Source: Bradyrhizobium sp. CCBAU 51765 (GTDB lineage Bacteria; Pseudomonadota; Alphaproteobacteria; Rhizobiales; Xanthobacteraceae). From it: a DNA stretch of 64,000 bases. The position numbers were made by a program, and so were the translations under genes. Positions 1 to 9,466 of the stretch are shown one piece after another (the first letter of the stretch is position 1; each line of letters opens with the position of its first letter). Under the pieces are notes generated by a model, which saw only the letters and a program-made list of their open reading frames with translations, was not told where the DNA came from and did no database searches. The DNA is taken from positions 1,849,001 to 1,913,000 of the forward strand of contig NZ_CP030038.1 in the NCBI RefSeq assembly GCF_015291725.1, read 5' to 3'.

Positions 1-2
1 AT

Positions 3-326
3 CCGATGCTCGGCTCGGCGATGTACTCCGCGACCAAGGCGGCGGTGTCGCAATTCCTCGACGTGATGCGGCTCGACACCAACGGGTCGCGCATTCGCTG
101 GACCGAGATCGTGCCGGGCCGGGTGGCGACGGAGGCCTTCGCGGTGTCGAGCGGCGACGCCAAACTCGCCAAGGAAAAGTTTCTCGACGGTAAGGAGCCG
201 CTGCAGCCGGCGGACATGGCCGACATGATCATGTTCGCCTTGTCGGCCCCGCCACATGTCAACATCAGCCGCATCGATGCCTATCCGACCCGTCAGGCAT
301 CAGGCGGATTTGTCTACTCCGAATGA
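3..326 (+). CDS. Short-chain dehydrogenase/reductase, 3' part only
   Basis: The gene is cut by the left edge of the window, so only the last 107 or so residues are visible. They begin just before the active-site motif YSATK (Tyr-x-x-x-Lys), the catalytic pair of classical SDR oxidoreductases, and continue through a 'PGRVATE' segment, which in this family follows the last strand and lines the cofactor nicotinamide. Family knowledge says a NAD(P)(H)-dependent cytoplasmic oxidoreductase; the substrate cannot be told. The stop lies 28 bases before the start of the next gene on the same strand, so co-transcription with the ABC transporter is possible. Confidence 0.8.
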   Translation, partial: PMLGSAMYSATKAAVSQFLDVMRLDTNGSRIRWTEIVPGRVATEAFAVSSGDAKLAKEKFLDGKEPLQPADMADMIMFALSAPPHVNISRIDAYPTRQASGGFVYSE

Positions 327-354
327 CGAAATTCAACGCGAGAAGGTTTTGCTG

Positions 355-1959
355 ATGTCGTTCACCAGACGGAATGTGGTTGCCGGTTTTGCTGCGGCCG
401 GACTTGCGGGCGTCGCGATGCCCGCCGTCGTATCTCGCGCGTACGCCGCCACCCCGAAGAAAGGCGGCCTGCTCAGGATGTGGATCGCCGAGCCGGTGAT
501 GCTGACCGGCGCCTTCAACTCGACCGGACAGATCTACGAAATCTCCGGCAAGCTGTTCGACGGGCTCGCGCGCTACGATTTCGACCTCAATCCGAAACCG
601 CAGCTCGCACTGTCCTGGGATATCTCCGCCGACGGCAAGTCGATCACGTTCAAGCTCAGGCCCGGCGTGAAGTGGCACGATGGCAAGCCGTTCACGGCGT
701 CCGACGTCCAGTTCTCGGCGCTGAAAGTCTGGAAGGAGCTGCATCCGCGCGGACGCTCGACCTACCGCTATCTGGCCGACGTCGAGGTGCCTGACGCGCT
801 GACGGCGATCTTCAAGTTCGAGCGCCCCTCTCCCTATGTCATGAACTCTCTCGCCTCCGTGGAATCCCAGATCCTGCCGCGGCATCTCTACGAGGGCACG
901 GATATCCTCACCAATCCCGCGAATTTGAAGCCGATCGGCACCGGTCCCTTCAAGTTCAAGGAGTGGCAGCGCGGTCAGTACATCATCTTCGAGCGAAATC
1001 CGGACTATTGGGATGCGCCGAAGCCTTATCTCGACGGTGTGGTGATGGTGATCATACCGGACGCGGCGTCTCGTGCGGTCGCGCTGGAGGCGGGCGAGCT
1101 CGACGTTGCCGGCGCAATCCCGGTGCCGCTGGCCGATGCGCACCGGCTTGCGGGCCTGCCGACGCTCGAAATCCCGGTGCAAGGCAGCGAGGCGCTGGCG
1201 TTCCAGGCCTTCATGGAGCTCAATTTGCGGCGTCCCTATTTCCAGGACGTTCGCGTGCGCCGGGCGATGTACCACGCGATCGATCGCAACTTCGTTCGCA
1301 AGAGCATCTATTTCGACTTCGCCAAGGCGGCCACGGGGCCGATCTCCTACGAGAACGCAAAGTTCTATACGGCCGATGTCCCTCAGTATGAGTTCAGCAT
1401 CGCCAAGGCCAATGCGCTGCTCGACGAGGCCGGCATGAAGCGTCAGGGCGACGGGCTGCGCTTCAAGATCACCCATGATCCTCTGCCGGCTGGTGACCAC
1501 TTCTCGCGCACGGGCGACTATTTCAAGCAGCAGATGGCGCAGCTCGGCATCGCCGTCGACATCAGGAACCAGGACTTCCCGACCTATTACCGCCGCGTCT
1601 ACAAGGACTATGATTTCGACACCACCTCGACAGGCGCATTCGGGCTGACCGACCCGACCGTGGGGATCCAACGCTTCTACTGGTCCAAGAACATCGTGCC
1701 CGGCGTCGCCTTCTCCAACGGCAGCGGCTACAACAGCGCGGAGGCCGACAAGGCGCTGGAAGACGCCCAGACCGAGGTCGATCCGACCAAGCGCGCCGGT
1801 CTGTTCCGCGATTTCCAGAAGATCGTCATGACGGACCTTCCGTTGTTTCCGATCGCCGACGCGCGTTACATCACGATCAAGAGCAAGACGGTCATGAATA
1901 TCGAGGTCGATCCGCTCGGCGCTCACGGCAGTTTCGCCGAGGCCTATCTCGCCCGCTAG
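355..1959 (+). CDS. Dipeptide/oligopeptide-type ABC transporter substrate-binding protein, Tat-exported
   Basis: A 534-residue periplasmic binding protein of the SBP family 5 (DppA/OppA/NikA) type. The chosen ATG gives an N-terminus with twin arginines at residues 5-6 followed by a hydrophobic Ala/Gly/Val stretch and an Ala-x-Ala cleavage region near residue 30, a Tat signal; the open frame extends upstream but that part overlaps the SDR gene. Typical family-5 segments are present: a 'W...S.DGKSITFKLRPGVKWHDGKPFTA' region (residues about 98-120) and 'GTGPFKFKEW' (about 200). Two permeases follow directly (19-base gap), making a classical transporter operon. The ligand is unknown; the surrounding flavin enzymes argue against a simple peptide role (inference). 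Confidence 0.9.
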   Translation: MSFTRRNVVAGFAAAGLAGVAMPAVVSRAYAATPKKGGLLRMWIAEPVMLTGAFNSTGQIYEISGKLFDGLARYDFDLNPKPQLALSWDISADGKSITFKLRPGVKWHDGKPFTASDVQFSALKVWKELHPRGRSTYRYLADVEVPDALTAIFKFERPSPYVMNSLASVESQILPRHLYEGTDILTNPANLKPIGTGPFKFKEWQRGQYIIFERNPDYWDAPKPYLDGVVMVIIPDAASRAVALEAGELDVAGAIPVPLADAHRLAGLPTLEIPVQGSEALAFQAFMELNLRRPYFQDVRVRRAMYHAIDRNFVRKSIYFDFAKAATGPISYENAKFYTADVPQYEFSIAKANALLDEAGMKRQGDGLRFKITHDPLPAGDHFSRTGDYFKQQMAQLGIAVDIRNQDFPTYYRRVYKDYDFDTTSTGAFGLTDPTVGIQRFYWSKNIVPGVAFSNGSGYNSAEADKALEDAQTEVDPTKRAGLFRDFQKIVMTDLPLFPIADARYITIKSKTVMNIEVDPLGAHGSFAEAYLAR

Positions 1960-1977
1960 CAAGGACGCAAGACGCCA

Positions 1978-2958
1978 TTGTCCCGCTACGCCATATTTTT
2001 GCTCCGTCGGCTCGCACAGGCCTGCATCATCGTCGTGGGCATCGTCTGCGTGAATTTCGCGGTGGTTCACCTCGCGCCAGGCGATCTCGCCGAGGTGATG
2101 GCCGGGCAGGGCGGCGGCGGCGATGCCGGCTACGTCGCGCTGCTGCGCGAGCGGTTCGGTCTCGACCAGCCGCTGTGGGTGCAGTTCCAGCGCTACGCCC
2201 TCAACCTGCTGCGTCTCGATCTCGGCTACTCCTTCAAGGACAACATGCCGGTCGCCACCCTGATTGCCGACAAGCTGGCGGCAACCGCGATCCTGATGAT
2301 TGCCTCGCTTGGGACTGCGTTTCTGCTCGGGATTGGCCTCGGCACGCTCGCGGCTGTCCGGCACAACTCGCTGTCCGACGTCGTCATCTCGCTCCTGGCG
2401 CTGATCGGCTACGCCACGCCGCTGTTCTGGCTTGGTCTGCTTCTCATTCTACTGTTTACGGTCAAGCTCGGCTGGCTGCCGTCGAGTGGTATGCGCACGA
2501 TCGGCGTGCCGGTTTCCGGCCTCGCCGGCGTCCTCGACGTCGCCCGCCACGCCGTGATGCCGGTGCTGACGCTCACGGTATTCTACATGGCCGTGTTCAT
2601 CCGCCTGATGCGCGCCTCCGTGCTGAACGTAGCTTCGCTCGATTTCGTTCGTACTGCCTACGCCAAGGGCATGAGCCGGCGGCAGGCCTACACGAACCAT
2701 GTCGTCGGCAACGCGTTGCTGCCGATGATCACCATGCTCGGTGTCAACGCCGGCGGCATCCTTGGCGGCTCCGTCGTGGTCGAGACCGTGTTCGGCTGGC
2801 CCGGCCTCGGCCGGCTGACGTTCGATGCGATCTTCGCCCGCGACGTCAACCTCCTGCTCGGCATCCTGTTCTGTTCGTCGCTGCTGGTGGTGATCACCAA
2901 TCTCGTCACCGATCTCTTTTCGGCCTGGATCGATCCCCGCATCGAGGTGTCCGCATGA
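1978..2958 (+). CDS. ABC transporter permease, DppB-like
   Basis: Inner-membrane permease of 326 residues, the normal length for DppB/OppB. The start is a TTG with an AAGGACG-like ribosome site about ten bases upstream; no ATG fits the N-terminus 'MSRYAIFLLRRL', which matches the usual LLRRL opening of the family before TM1. Five or six hydrophobic segments are evident and an EAA-type ATPase-contact loop ('TAYAKGMSRRQAY') lies near residues 224-236. The stop overlaps the start of the next permease by ATGA, showing translational coupling. Works with the preceding binding protein and the fused ATPase at 7306. Confidence 0.9.
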   Translation: MSRYAIFLLRRLAQACIIVVGIVCVNFAVVHLAPGDLAEVMAGQGGGGDAGYVALLRERFGLDQPLWVQFQRYALNLLRLDLGYSFKDNMPVATLIADKLAATAILMIASLGTAFLLGIGLGTLAAVRHNSLSDVVISLLALIGYATPLFWLGLLLILLFTVKLGWLPSSGMRTIGVPVSGLAGVLDVARHAVMPVLTLTVFYMAVFIRLMRASVLNVASLDFVRTAYAKGMSRRQAYTNHVVGNALLPMITMLGVNAGGILGGSVVVETVFGWPGLGRLTFDAIFARDVNLLLGILFCSSLLVVITNLVTDLFSAWIDPRIEVSA

Positions 2959-3794
2959 CCTTGCGTGCATTCCGGCAGACGCCGTGGGGGCGGCCGCAGG
3001 TCTTGGTCGGTTGCGCCATCCTGCTCGCGATTCTGGCAGCGGCGCTGTTCGCGCCGCTACTGTTCCCCGAGGGACCATGGCCCGCGGTCGGCACGCCCTA
3101 TACGCCGCCGTTCCAGAGCACGGCGACGCCTCTGGGCACCGACACGCTCGGGCGCGACGTGGTCGCCGGCCTGCTCTACGGCGCGCGCGTGTCCTTGATC
3201 GTCGCGGTCGCCGCGACCGCCGCCGCGATCGCGGTGGGTATCCTGATCGGCGCCATCGCCGGCTATGTGCAGGGCTGGGTCGACGATTTCCTGATGCGCA
3301 TCACCGAGATTTTCCAGACCCCGCCGAACTTCATCTTCGTGATCGCGCTCGTGGTGATCCTCAAGCCCTCGATCGGCGCCATCATCGGCGCCATTGCGGT
3401 AGTGTCATGGCCGCCAATCGCGCGTCTGGTGCGTGCCGAGTTCATGTCGCTGCGCAACCGCGAATTCGTGTTGTCCTGCCGCCTCGTCGGCGTGCCGCCG
3501 GCTAAGATCATCTTCGCCGAGATCCTGCCGAACTGCCTGTCGCCGGTGATCGTCACGAGCTCGATCATGGTGGCCACCGCCGTGCTGCTGGAAGCGGGGC
3601 TGTCATTTCTCGGGCTCGGCGATCCAAACGTGATCTCGTGGGGCGGCATGGTCGCCATCGGCCGGCCGGCGCTGCGCAGTGCGCCTTATCTCTCGGTCTT
3701 TCCGGGGATCGCGATCTTCGTGACTGTCATCGCCATCAATCTCGTCGGCGAGGCGCTCAATGAAACCTTCGATCCAAGGCGCAGGCGCCGTTGA
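2955..3794 (+). CDS. ABC transporter permease, DppC-like
   Basis: Inner-membrane permease of 279 residues, the DppC/OppC partner of the preceding gene. The ATG at the ATGA overlap was chosen; the frame is open further upstream but only as a shadow of the first permease. After TM1 it carries the family hallmark 'LGTDTLGRDVVAGLLYGARVS' (residues about 57-77), followed by further membrane spans and an EAA-like loop in 'EFVLSCRLVGVPPAKIIF'. The two permeases should form the heterodimeric channel. The flavin monooxygenase gene begins 31 bases after the stop on the same strand. Confidence 0.9.
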   Translation: MTLRAFRQTPWGRPQVLVGCAILLAILAAALFAPLLFPEGPWPAVGTPYTPPFQSTATPLGTDTLGRDVVAGLLYGARVSLIVAVAATAAAIAVGILIGAIAGYVQGWVDDFLMRITEIFQTPPNFIFVIALVVILKPSIGAIIGAIAVVSWPPIARLVRAEFMSLRNREFVLSCRLVGVPPAKIIFAEILPNCLSPVIVTSSIMVATAVLLEAGLSFLGLGDPNVISWGGMVAIGRPALRSAPYLSVFPGIAIFVTVIAINLVGEALNETFDPRRRRR

Positions 3795-3825
3795 TCGAAA
3801 CTCCATCCGAAAAGACGGCATCGAC

Positions 3826-5253
3826 ATGAACAGCTCCCTGAAGGCTCTGGAAGACAGGCTCAGCCACGAGATGAAGCTGTTTTCCTACCCGGCGCGCGCT
3901 TGGCCGTTGAAGCACCAGGCCGAGGACGGTACCTCTATGGTCGACGTTCTCGTCGTCGGCGCCGGGCAGGCGGGCATCGCGGCGGCTTTCGGGCTGCTGC
4001 GCGAGCAGATCACCAACGTCCTGCTGGTCGACCGCTGCGATCCCGGCCAAGAGGGGCCCTGGGTCACCTGGGCGCGGATGCGGACGCTGCGCACCGTCAA
4101 GGAACTGACCGGGCCGGACAACGGCTTGCCCGCGGCCGCATTCCGTTCGTGGTACGAAGCGCGCAAGGGTGCCGGGGCGTGGGACGAACTGGTGCGCATC
4201 CCGAAGGAAGAGTGGATGGAATATCTGCTCTGGCTTCGCGACTATCTCGCGTTGCCGGTCGAGAACAACACCAGCGTCGAGCGGATCGAATATGCGGGTG
4301 AGGCCTTGCGCGTGACGCTGGAGACGCCGCGCGGCTCGCGCGTCGTGGTGGCGCGCAAGGTGGTGGTCGCTACTGGCATCAATGGTGCCGGCGGCCCCAA
4401 CATCCCGGCTTTCGCGCACTGCGCGCCCCGGCATCTATGGGCGCACAGTTCCGAGCCGGTCGATTTTGCGGCGTTGAAGGGCAAGCGAGTTGCCGTGCTC
4501 GGCGCCGGCGCCTCGGCGTTCGACAACACCGCCACTGCACTGGAGGCCGGCGCGCGCGAAGTCCGGCATTCGGTGCGGCGGCCGCGCCTGCCGGAGGTGA
4601 GCGCACTGCGCTATCTTGAATTCGCCGGCTTCTTCCGCAACTTCCGCATGCTCGACGATGCGCGCAAGCTGCGGTTCATGCGCCGCTATTTCGCGCTGCC
4701 GACCCCGCCGCCTGCCGATACGCTGGAGCGCTGCCGCGCCCACGCCAATCTTGACCTGAGGCTCTCGGACGGCTGGACCGCGATGCAGGCGGCCGGCGAT
4801 GGACTTGCGATCACCACGCCGAACGGTACCTTCGAGGCCGACTTCGCCATCCTCGGCACCGGCTTCAAGGTCGACCTTGCCAACGTGCCCTATCTGGCGC
4901 CCCTCGTTCCGGACATGCTGTTCTGGAGGGATCGCTTCACGCCGGGCTCCGACAGGGTCGACACCCACATCGCAAGCTATCCGTACCTGACGCCGGGCAT
5001 CCAGACTGTGGGACGAACCCCGGAGGCGGACCGGGTCTTGCGCAATCTGCATCTGCTCAACGGTGCCGGCCTCATGAGCGAGGGGCCGATCTGCACCGGC
5101 ATCAACGGCATGCCCTGGGGCGTCTCGGCGCTGGTGCAGGCGATCTCGCGCGATCTGTTCCAGGCCGACGCGGACGTCTTCTACGAACAGTTCGCCGCCT
5201 ACGACGTGTCGGATCCGAACGAAGGCTACAAGCCAGCCGCCGTCGCGCGCTGA
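3826..5253 (+). CDS. FAD/NAD(P)-binding flavoprotein monooxygenase-like
   Basis: Predicted 475-residue cytoplasmic flavoprotein. The ATG at 3826 is preferred over an upstream ATG that overlaps the permease. It has two dinucleotide-binding Rossmann motifs: GAGQAG at residues 45-50 for FAD and a second GAGASA-type motif in the middle for NAD(P)H, the arrangement of class B flavoprotein monooxygenases (FMO/BVMO-like). 'ATGING' after the first domain is the common ATG motif. The canonical BVMO fingerprint FxGxxxHxxxWP is not evident, so N-hydroxylase or FMO-like chemistry is as likely as Baeyer-Villiger. It sits in the same run as a peptide-type transporter, suggesting it oxidises the imported compound (inference). 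Confidence 0.8.
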   Translation: MNSSLKALEDRLSHEMKLFSYPARAWPLKHQAEDGTSMVDVLVVGAGQAGIAAAFGLLREQITNVLLVDRCDPGQEGPWVTWARMRTLRTVKELTGPDNGLPAAAFRSWYEARKGAGAWDELVRIPKEEWMEYLLWLRDYLALPVENNTSVERIEYAGEALRVTLETPRGSRVVVARKVVVATGINGAGGPNIPAFAHCAPRHLWAHSSEPVDFAALKGKRVAVLGAGASAFDNTATALEAGAREVRHSVRRPRLPEVSALRYLEFAGFFRNFRMLDDARKLRFMRRYFALPTPPPADTLERCRAHANLDLRLSDGWTAMQAAGDGLAITTPNGTFEADFAILGTGFKVDLANVPYLAPLVPDMLFWRDRFTPGSDRVDTHIASYPYLTPGIQTVGRTPEADRVLRNLHLLNGAGLMSEGPICTGINGMPWGVSALVQAISRDLFQADADVFYEQFAAYDVSDPNEGYKPAAVAR

Positions 5254-5263
5254 AGCGGCGAAC

Positions 5264-5773
5264 TCACATCGCCGCCGAGTGCCGCGACGAGCCCTCGCGG
5301 CCGCGGCCGGTCGAGGCATACATCAGCGGCAGTTCGGTCGTGGACTTGATCTGTTCCATCGCGAACATCGACGAGACATCGTGCAGATCGATTTTCGCGA
5401 TCAACCGCTGATAGAGGTCGTCATAAGCGGCAATGTCCGGCACGACTGCGCGGATCAGATAGTCGACGTCGCCGCTGAGCCTGAAGAAGTCGACCACTTC
5501 CGGAAAGCTGATCACGGTCTTCTTGAAGCGCGCCGCCCATTCGGCGTTGTGCTGGTTGGTCCTGACCGCGATGAAGACGCTGACACCGAGATTGAGCTTG
5601 TCGGCGTCGAGCAAAGCAACGCGGCGGCGGATGTAGCCCGTACTTTCCAGCTTCTGGATGCGGCGCCAACATGGCGTCGAGCTCAGTCCGACCCGGTCTC
5701 CGACCTCCTGCACGGACAGGCTGCTGTCCACCTGGAGCGTCGCCAGTATCTTGCGATCGAGTTCGTCGAGCAT
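5264..5773 (-). CDS. Lrp/AsnC family transcriptional regulator
   Basis: 169-residue regulator with the Lrp/AsnC layout: an N-terminal winged helix-turn-helix (residues about 1-60, opening 'LDELDRKILATLQ' and containing 'SSTPCWRRIQKLE') followed by a ligand-binding RAM domain (about 65-150). The ATG at 5773 gives the standard family N-terminus; the open frame extends 45 codons upstream without support. Family members sense amino acids and usually control themselves and a neighbouring gene. It is divergent from a PLP-dependent enzyme with a 190-base spacer, so that enzyme is the likely target. Convergent with the monooxygenase, only 10 bases apart. Confidence 0.92.
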   Translation of the reverse strand: MLDELDRKILATLQVDSSLSVQEVGDRVGLSSTPCWRRIQKLESTGYIRRRVALLDADKLNLGVSVFIAVRTNQHNAEWAARFKKTVISFPEVVDFFRLSGDVDYLIRAVVPDIAAYDDLYQRLIAKIDLHDVSSMFAMEQIKSTTELPLMYASTGRGREGSSRHSAAM

Positions 5774-5963
5774 GCGGTCTCCGAATGCAGCGAAGAGAGT
5801 GGAAGTTTCGTGTTGCCGAGCTCTATTCCACGACAATGCTATTGCTGGATATCCGCGTTTGCGAGCAAAAAAATTCGTCACGCTGCTGTCAAAGGCGGCA
5901 GGAAGCAAGCAAACTGCGGCCCGGCTTCGCTACGCTCGCGACATCGCTGGAAGAGTTTCGCCG
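5774..5963. promoter_or_regulatory. Divergent promoter region, lrp-like gene / PLP enzyme
   Basis: A 190-base spacer between two divergent starts. It contains an AT-richer core (about 5825-5885, including CAATGCTATTGCTGG and an A7 run) in otherwise GC-rich DNA, as expected for promoters and an Lrp-type operator. No exact operator could be assigned by eye. Confidence 0.4.
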
Positions 5964-7088
5964 ATGACGCCGCCTTGTCGTGAATGGGTCAATGCCTCGA
6001 TACGCCGCATCGAGATGGAACGAACGCGCTGCGCCGAGACGCATCTGCTCAAGGTCGAGCTGCCCAGCATGCCCGGGCTGACGTTGTATCTGAAGGACGA
6101 GACGACGCATCTGACCGGCAGCCTCAAGCATCGCCTCGCGCGTTCGCTGTTCCTCTATGCGCTCTGCAACGGGCGCATCGGCCCGAACTCGACGGTGGTC
6201 GAGGCCTCCAGCGGCTCGACGGCCGTGTCCGAAGCCTATTTCGCGCGCCTCCTCGGCCTGCGCTTCGTGGCGGTGATGCCGAGGACGACGACGGCGGAGA
6301 AGCAGGCCGAGATCGTCGGGAACGGCGGAGAGGTCCATCTCGTTGACGAGCCCGGCGAGATCTACGCCGCTGCCATCCGCATCGCCGATGAGACCGGCGG
6401 CTGCTATCTCGACCAGTTCACCTTTGCCGAGCGCGCGGTCGACTGGCGGGTCGACAACATCGCCCAGTCGATCTTCCATCAGATGTCCGAGGAAGAGCAC
6501 CGTGTTCCGGCCTGGGTTGTGTGCGGCGCCGGCACCGGCGGCACGGCCGCGACGATCGGCCGCTACATCCGCTATCGCGGTCTCACCACGCGGCTCTGCC
6601 TCGCGGATCCCGTGGAATCGGTCTACCATCGACATATGGCCGACCGGAACGTGCGGACGTGGCGGGGCCGTTCGGTGATCGAGGGCATCGGCCGTCCGCA
6701 GGTCGAAGCATCCTTTGTCGCGGACCTGATCGAGCGCACCATCGCGGTGCCGGATGCGGCGAGCATCGCCGCGGCGCGCGTGATGTCCCGGTTCATCGGA
6801 AGGTCCTGCGGCGGATCGACTGGCACCAACCTCTGGGCATCACTGCTGATCATGCAGGAGATGGCCGCGGCCGGCGAGCGCGGCGCGCTCGTTACGATCC
6901 TGTGCGATTCCGGCGAGCGGTATCGCAGCACGCTGTTCGAGGATACCTGGCTTGCGAAACGCAAACTGTCTTGCGCGCCCTATCAACGCCAGCTCGAAGC
7001 CATGCTTGCCGTGCCAGACGTGTCGTCGGATCCGGCGCGCCCGGAGCCGATTCAAGCGCCGCCGCCGCGCGCCCGTGTCGGAGGTTGA
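5964..7088 (+). CDS. PLP-dependent enzyme, cysteine synthase/desulfhydrase-like (fold type II)
   Basis: 374-residue enzyme of the tryptophan-synthase-beta (fold II) PLP family. The Schiff-base lysine is Lys55 in 'TGSLKHR', the phosphate-binding loop is 'GAGTGGT' (residues 188-194), and 'SSGST' at 82-86 occupies the place of the substrate loop. In O-acetylserine sulfhydrylases that loop is usually TSGNTG; here Ser replaces Asn, so a different beta-replacement or elimination reaction such as cysteine desulfhydration is plausible (inference). The start ATG was chosen because upstream codons run through the divergent promoter. Probably controlled by the divergent Lrp-type regulator. Confidence 0.85.
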   Translation: MTPPCREWVNASIRRIEMERTRCAETHLLKVELPSMPGLTLYLKDETTHLTGSLKHRLARSLFLYALCNGRIGPNSTVVEASSGSTAVSEAYFARLLGLRFVAVMPRTTTAEKQAEIVGNGGEVHLVDEPGEIYAAAIRIADETGGCYLDQFTFAERAVDWRVDNIAQSIFHQMSEEEHRVPAWVVCGAGTGGTAATIGRYIRYRGLTTRLCLADPVESVYHRHMADRNVRTWRGRSVIEGIGRPQVEASFVADLIERTIAVPDAASIAAARVMSRFIGRSCGGSTGTNLWASLLIMQEMAAAGERGALVTILCDSGERYRSTLFEDTWLAKRKLSCAPYQRQLEAMLAVPDVSSDPARPEPIQAPPPRARVGG

Positions 7089-7305
7089 TTGCTTCCATGC
7101 GCAGCGCCATGCAGGGAATGGATTTTCCGATCTCAGCCGCACGGCGCGTGTTCCGGCCTCCGGCTTGCGAAGGGCCGAATAACGACGTAGCAGCCTTGCA
7201 CGATGCCGCCTTGTGCAGGGCGGAAGCTATGGACATCATCGGACCCGGGCCGGCTGGAGATCATCAAAGGCCAATGACGTTCGCGGGGTTTGGGGCGTGA
7301 GTGCG

Positions 7306-8964
7306 ATGGGCTTGCCAGTCAGTGCGGAGCGCGATGCGACGCTGCTCCAGCTCGACGACCTCGCGGTGAGCCTTCCGCCCGGGGCCGATCGCGCGTTCGC
7401 CGCCGAGTGCGTGTCGCTCAACGTGAAGCCCGGCGAGGTCGTCTGCGTCGTCGGCGAGAGCGGCTCCGGCAAGTCGATGACGGCAAGCGCCGTGATGCGC
7501 CTGCTGCCGCCTTCGACTTCCATTGCGCGCGGCCGCGTCCTGTTCGAAGGGCAGGATCTCGCCTCCCTGCCGGAAAACGCAATGCGCCGGATCCGCGGCG
7601 CGCGCATCGGCATGATCTTCCAGGACCCGATGACGACGCTCAATCCGATCAAGCGGATCGGACGGCAGATCGCCGAAGTGTTTGAGCTTCACACCGATCT
7701 CGGCCGCGAGCAGATCGGCGCTCGCGTCCTTGCGCTGCTCGAGAGCGTTCACATCCGCGATCCCGAGCGCGTCATGCGGTCCTACCCCCACCAGATCTCC
7801 GGCGGGCAGCGTCAGCGCGCGATGATCGCGATGGCGCTGGCGCTCAAGCCGCGCCTGCTCATCGCCGACGAGCCGACCACCGCGCTCGACGTCACCACGC
7901 AGGCGCAGATCCTCGCCCTGATCCGCGAGCTTCAGGCCAGGACCGGCACGGGCGTGCTCTTCATCACCCACGATTTCGGCGTCGTCGCCGACATCGCCGA
8001 TCGGGTCGCGGTGATGCAGTCGGGTCGCATCGTCGAGCAGGGCACGGCGCAGCAGGTGCTTGGTGCGCCGAAGCATCCCTATACCCGCCGGCTGATCGCC
8101 GCGGTCCCGAAGCTGATCGCGCCGCCGCCGCGTCCGCAGGCTCAGGACAAGGTGCTGGTGCTCGACAAGGTCTCGAAGGCCTACGCCTCGCCGGGCCTGT
8201 TCGGCTTCGGCAAGCGGCACACGCTGGCCGTCAACGAGGTGAGTCTGGAATTGCCGCGCGGCGCCACGATTGGCATTGTCGGCGAAAGCGGATCGGGCAA
8301 GTCGACGCTGGCACGCTGCATCGTCCGCCTGCTCGAACCCGACGCCGGCAAGATCTGGCTGGACGGCATCGATTACGGCGCGCTCAAGCCGCGCGAATTG
8401 CGTAAGCGTTCGAAGGCCATGCAGATGGTCTTCCAGGATCCCTTCGCCTCGCTCAATCCGCGGCGTCGGGCGCGCGATCTGGTGGCCCAGGGCCTGCTTG
8501 AGCTCGGTGTTTCACGCGGCACCGCTTACGCGCGGGCGGCCGAGCTGTTCACCATGGTCGGTCTCGATCCGGCCGCGCTGGAGCGCTATCCGCATGAGTT
8601 CTCAGGCGGCCAGCGCCAGCGTATCGGCCTTGCACGTGCGCTGGCGCTCGAACCAAAAGTGCTTGTCGCCGACGAGCCTGTCTCCGCGCTCGATGTCATC
8701 GTGCAAGCCCAGGTGCTGGATCTGCTCGCCGAACTGCGTCAGCGGCTCGGCATTTCGTTGGTGTTCATCACCCATGATCTGCGCGTCACCGCGCAAATCT
8801 GCGACTTCGTCGCGGTGATGCAGAACGGGCGGATCGTCGAGCAGGGGCCGACGGCATCCGTGTTCGCCGGGCCCGAGCATTCCTATACGCAATTGCTGCT
8901 CGGCTCGATCCCGGGGCAGCGCTGGGTGGCGCCTTCCGCATATGTGGCGGTCGGCAATGCATAG
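7306..8964 (+). CDS. Fused two-domain ABC ATPase (DppD-DppF type)
   Basis: 552 residues with two complete ATP-binding cassettes in one chain. Each half has a Walker A (GESGSGKS in both), a signature (ISGGQRQR and FSGGQRQR) and a Walker B (LLIADEPT and VLVADEPV). The usual oligopeptide-transporter extension is present between the halves ('[12 protein letters not shown]'). This is the ATPase expected for the binding protein and permeases at 355-3794, from which it is separated by the monooxygenase and the Lrp/PLP pair. An in-frame GTG nine bases upstream is an alternative start. The first 217 bases after the PLP gene contain no gene I can support. Confidence 0.9.
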   Translation: MGLPVSAERDATLLQLDDLAVSLPPGADRAFAAECVSLNVKPGEVVCVVGESGSGKSMTASAVMRLLPPSTSIARGRVLFEGQDLASLPENAMRRIRGARIGMIFQDPMTTLNPIKRIGRQIAEVFELHTDLGREQIGARVLALLESVHIRDPERVMRSYPHQISGGQRQRAMIAMALALKPRLLIADEPTTALDVTTQAQILALIRELQARTGTGVLFITHDFGVVADIADRVAVMQSGRIVEQGTAQQVLGAPKHPYTRRLIAAVPKLIAPPPRPQAQDKVLVLDKVSKAYASPGLFGFGKRHTLAVNEVSLELPRGATIGIVGESGSGKSTLARCIVRLLEPDAGKIWLDGIDYGALKPRELRKRSKAMQMVFQDPFASLNPRRRARDLVAQGLLELGVSRGTAYARAAELFTMVGLDPAALERYPHEFSGGQRQRIGLARALALEPKVLVADEPVSALDVIVQAQVLDLLAELRQRLGISLVFITHDLRVTAQICDFVAVMQNGRIVEQGPTASVFAGPEHSYTQLLLGSIPGQRWVAPSAYVAVGNA

Positions 8965-9024
8965 GCAGTCCGGGACGACGATGCGAGTTTGCGCAACGCA
9001 GAGTGTCGCAAGGAGATGGACGAG

Positions 9025-9423
9025 ATGACATCGGCTCATTTTGACGAGGGCATGGCGCTGAAACGCAAGGTGCTCGGCGACGACTATGTCGACCGTGCCT
9101 GGTCGGAAGCGCAGAACGACGATTTCGCGATGGCCATGCAGGAGGTCATGACCGAGGCCGGATGGGGCACGGTGTGGAAGCGTCCGGGCATCGACATCAA
9201 GGCGCGTCTGATGATGAATCTTGCGATGTTGACGGCGCTCAACCGGCCCTACGAGCTCGCGATCCACCTGCGCGGAGCGATACGCAACGGCTTTACGCGG
9301 GAGGAAATCCGGGAAATCCTGATCCACACCGGGCCCTATTGCGGCTGGCCGGCGACGCTGGACGCAGTCCGTGTGGCACGGCGCGTCTTTGCGGAAACGG
9401 AGACCGGGGGCAAGGCTGAGTGA
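9025..9423 (+). CDS. Carboxymuconolactone decarboxylase family protein
   Basis: 132-residue all-helical protein of the CMD/AhpD superfamily. The segment 'LNRPYELAIHLRGAIRNGFTREEIREILIH' is characteristic of gamma-carboxymuconolactone decarboxylase (PcaC-like). It has a single cysteine (Cys106 in 'PYCGWPA') instead of the CxxC of peroxidase-type members, so decarboxylase-type chemistry is more likely than alkylhydroperoxidase activity. An AGGAG eight bases upstream decides for this ATG over one nine bases earlier. It lies between the transporter ATPase and a luciferase-like oxidoreductase, in the same direction, supporting a shared catabolic operon. Confidence 0.85.
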   Translation: MTSAHFDEGMALKRKVLGDDYVDRAWSEAQNDDFAMAMQEVMTEAGWGTVWKRPGIDIKARLMMNLAMLTALNRPYELAIHLRGAIRNGFTREEIREILIHTGPYCGWPATLDAVRVARRVFAETETGGKAE

Positions 9424-9466
9424 TGTCACGGCAGAAGACTGGACTCCGGAGGCTCGTGAGCGAACG

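Noticed and set aside
265..2364. Very long minus-strand open frame opposite the binding protein and permease
   Set aside because: High GC and strong codon bias of the real plus-strand genes open antisense frames; the predicted protein is rich in Arg, His and Glu without motifs.
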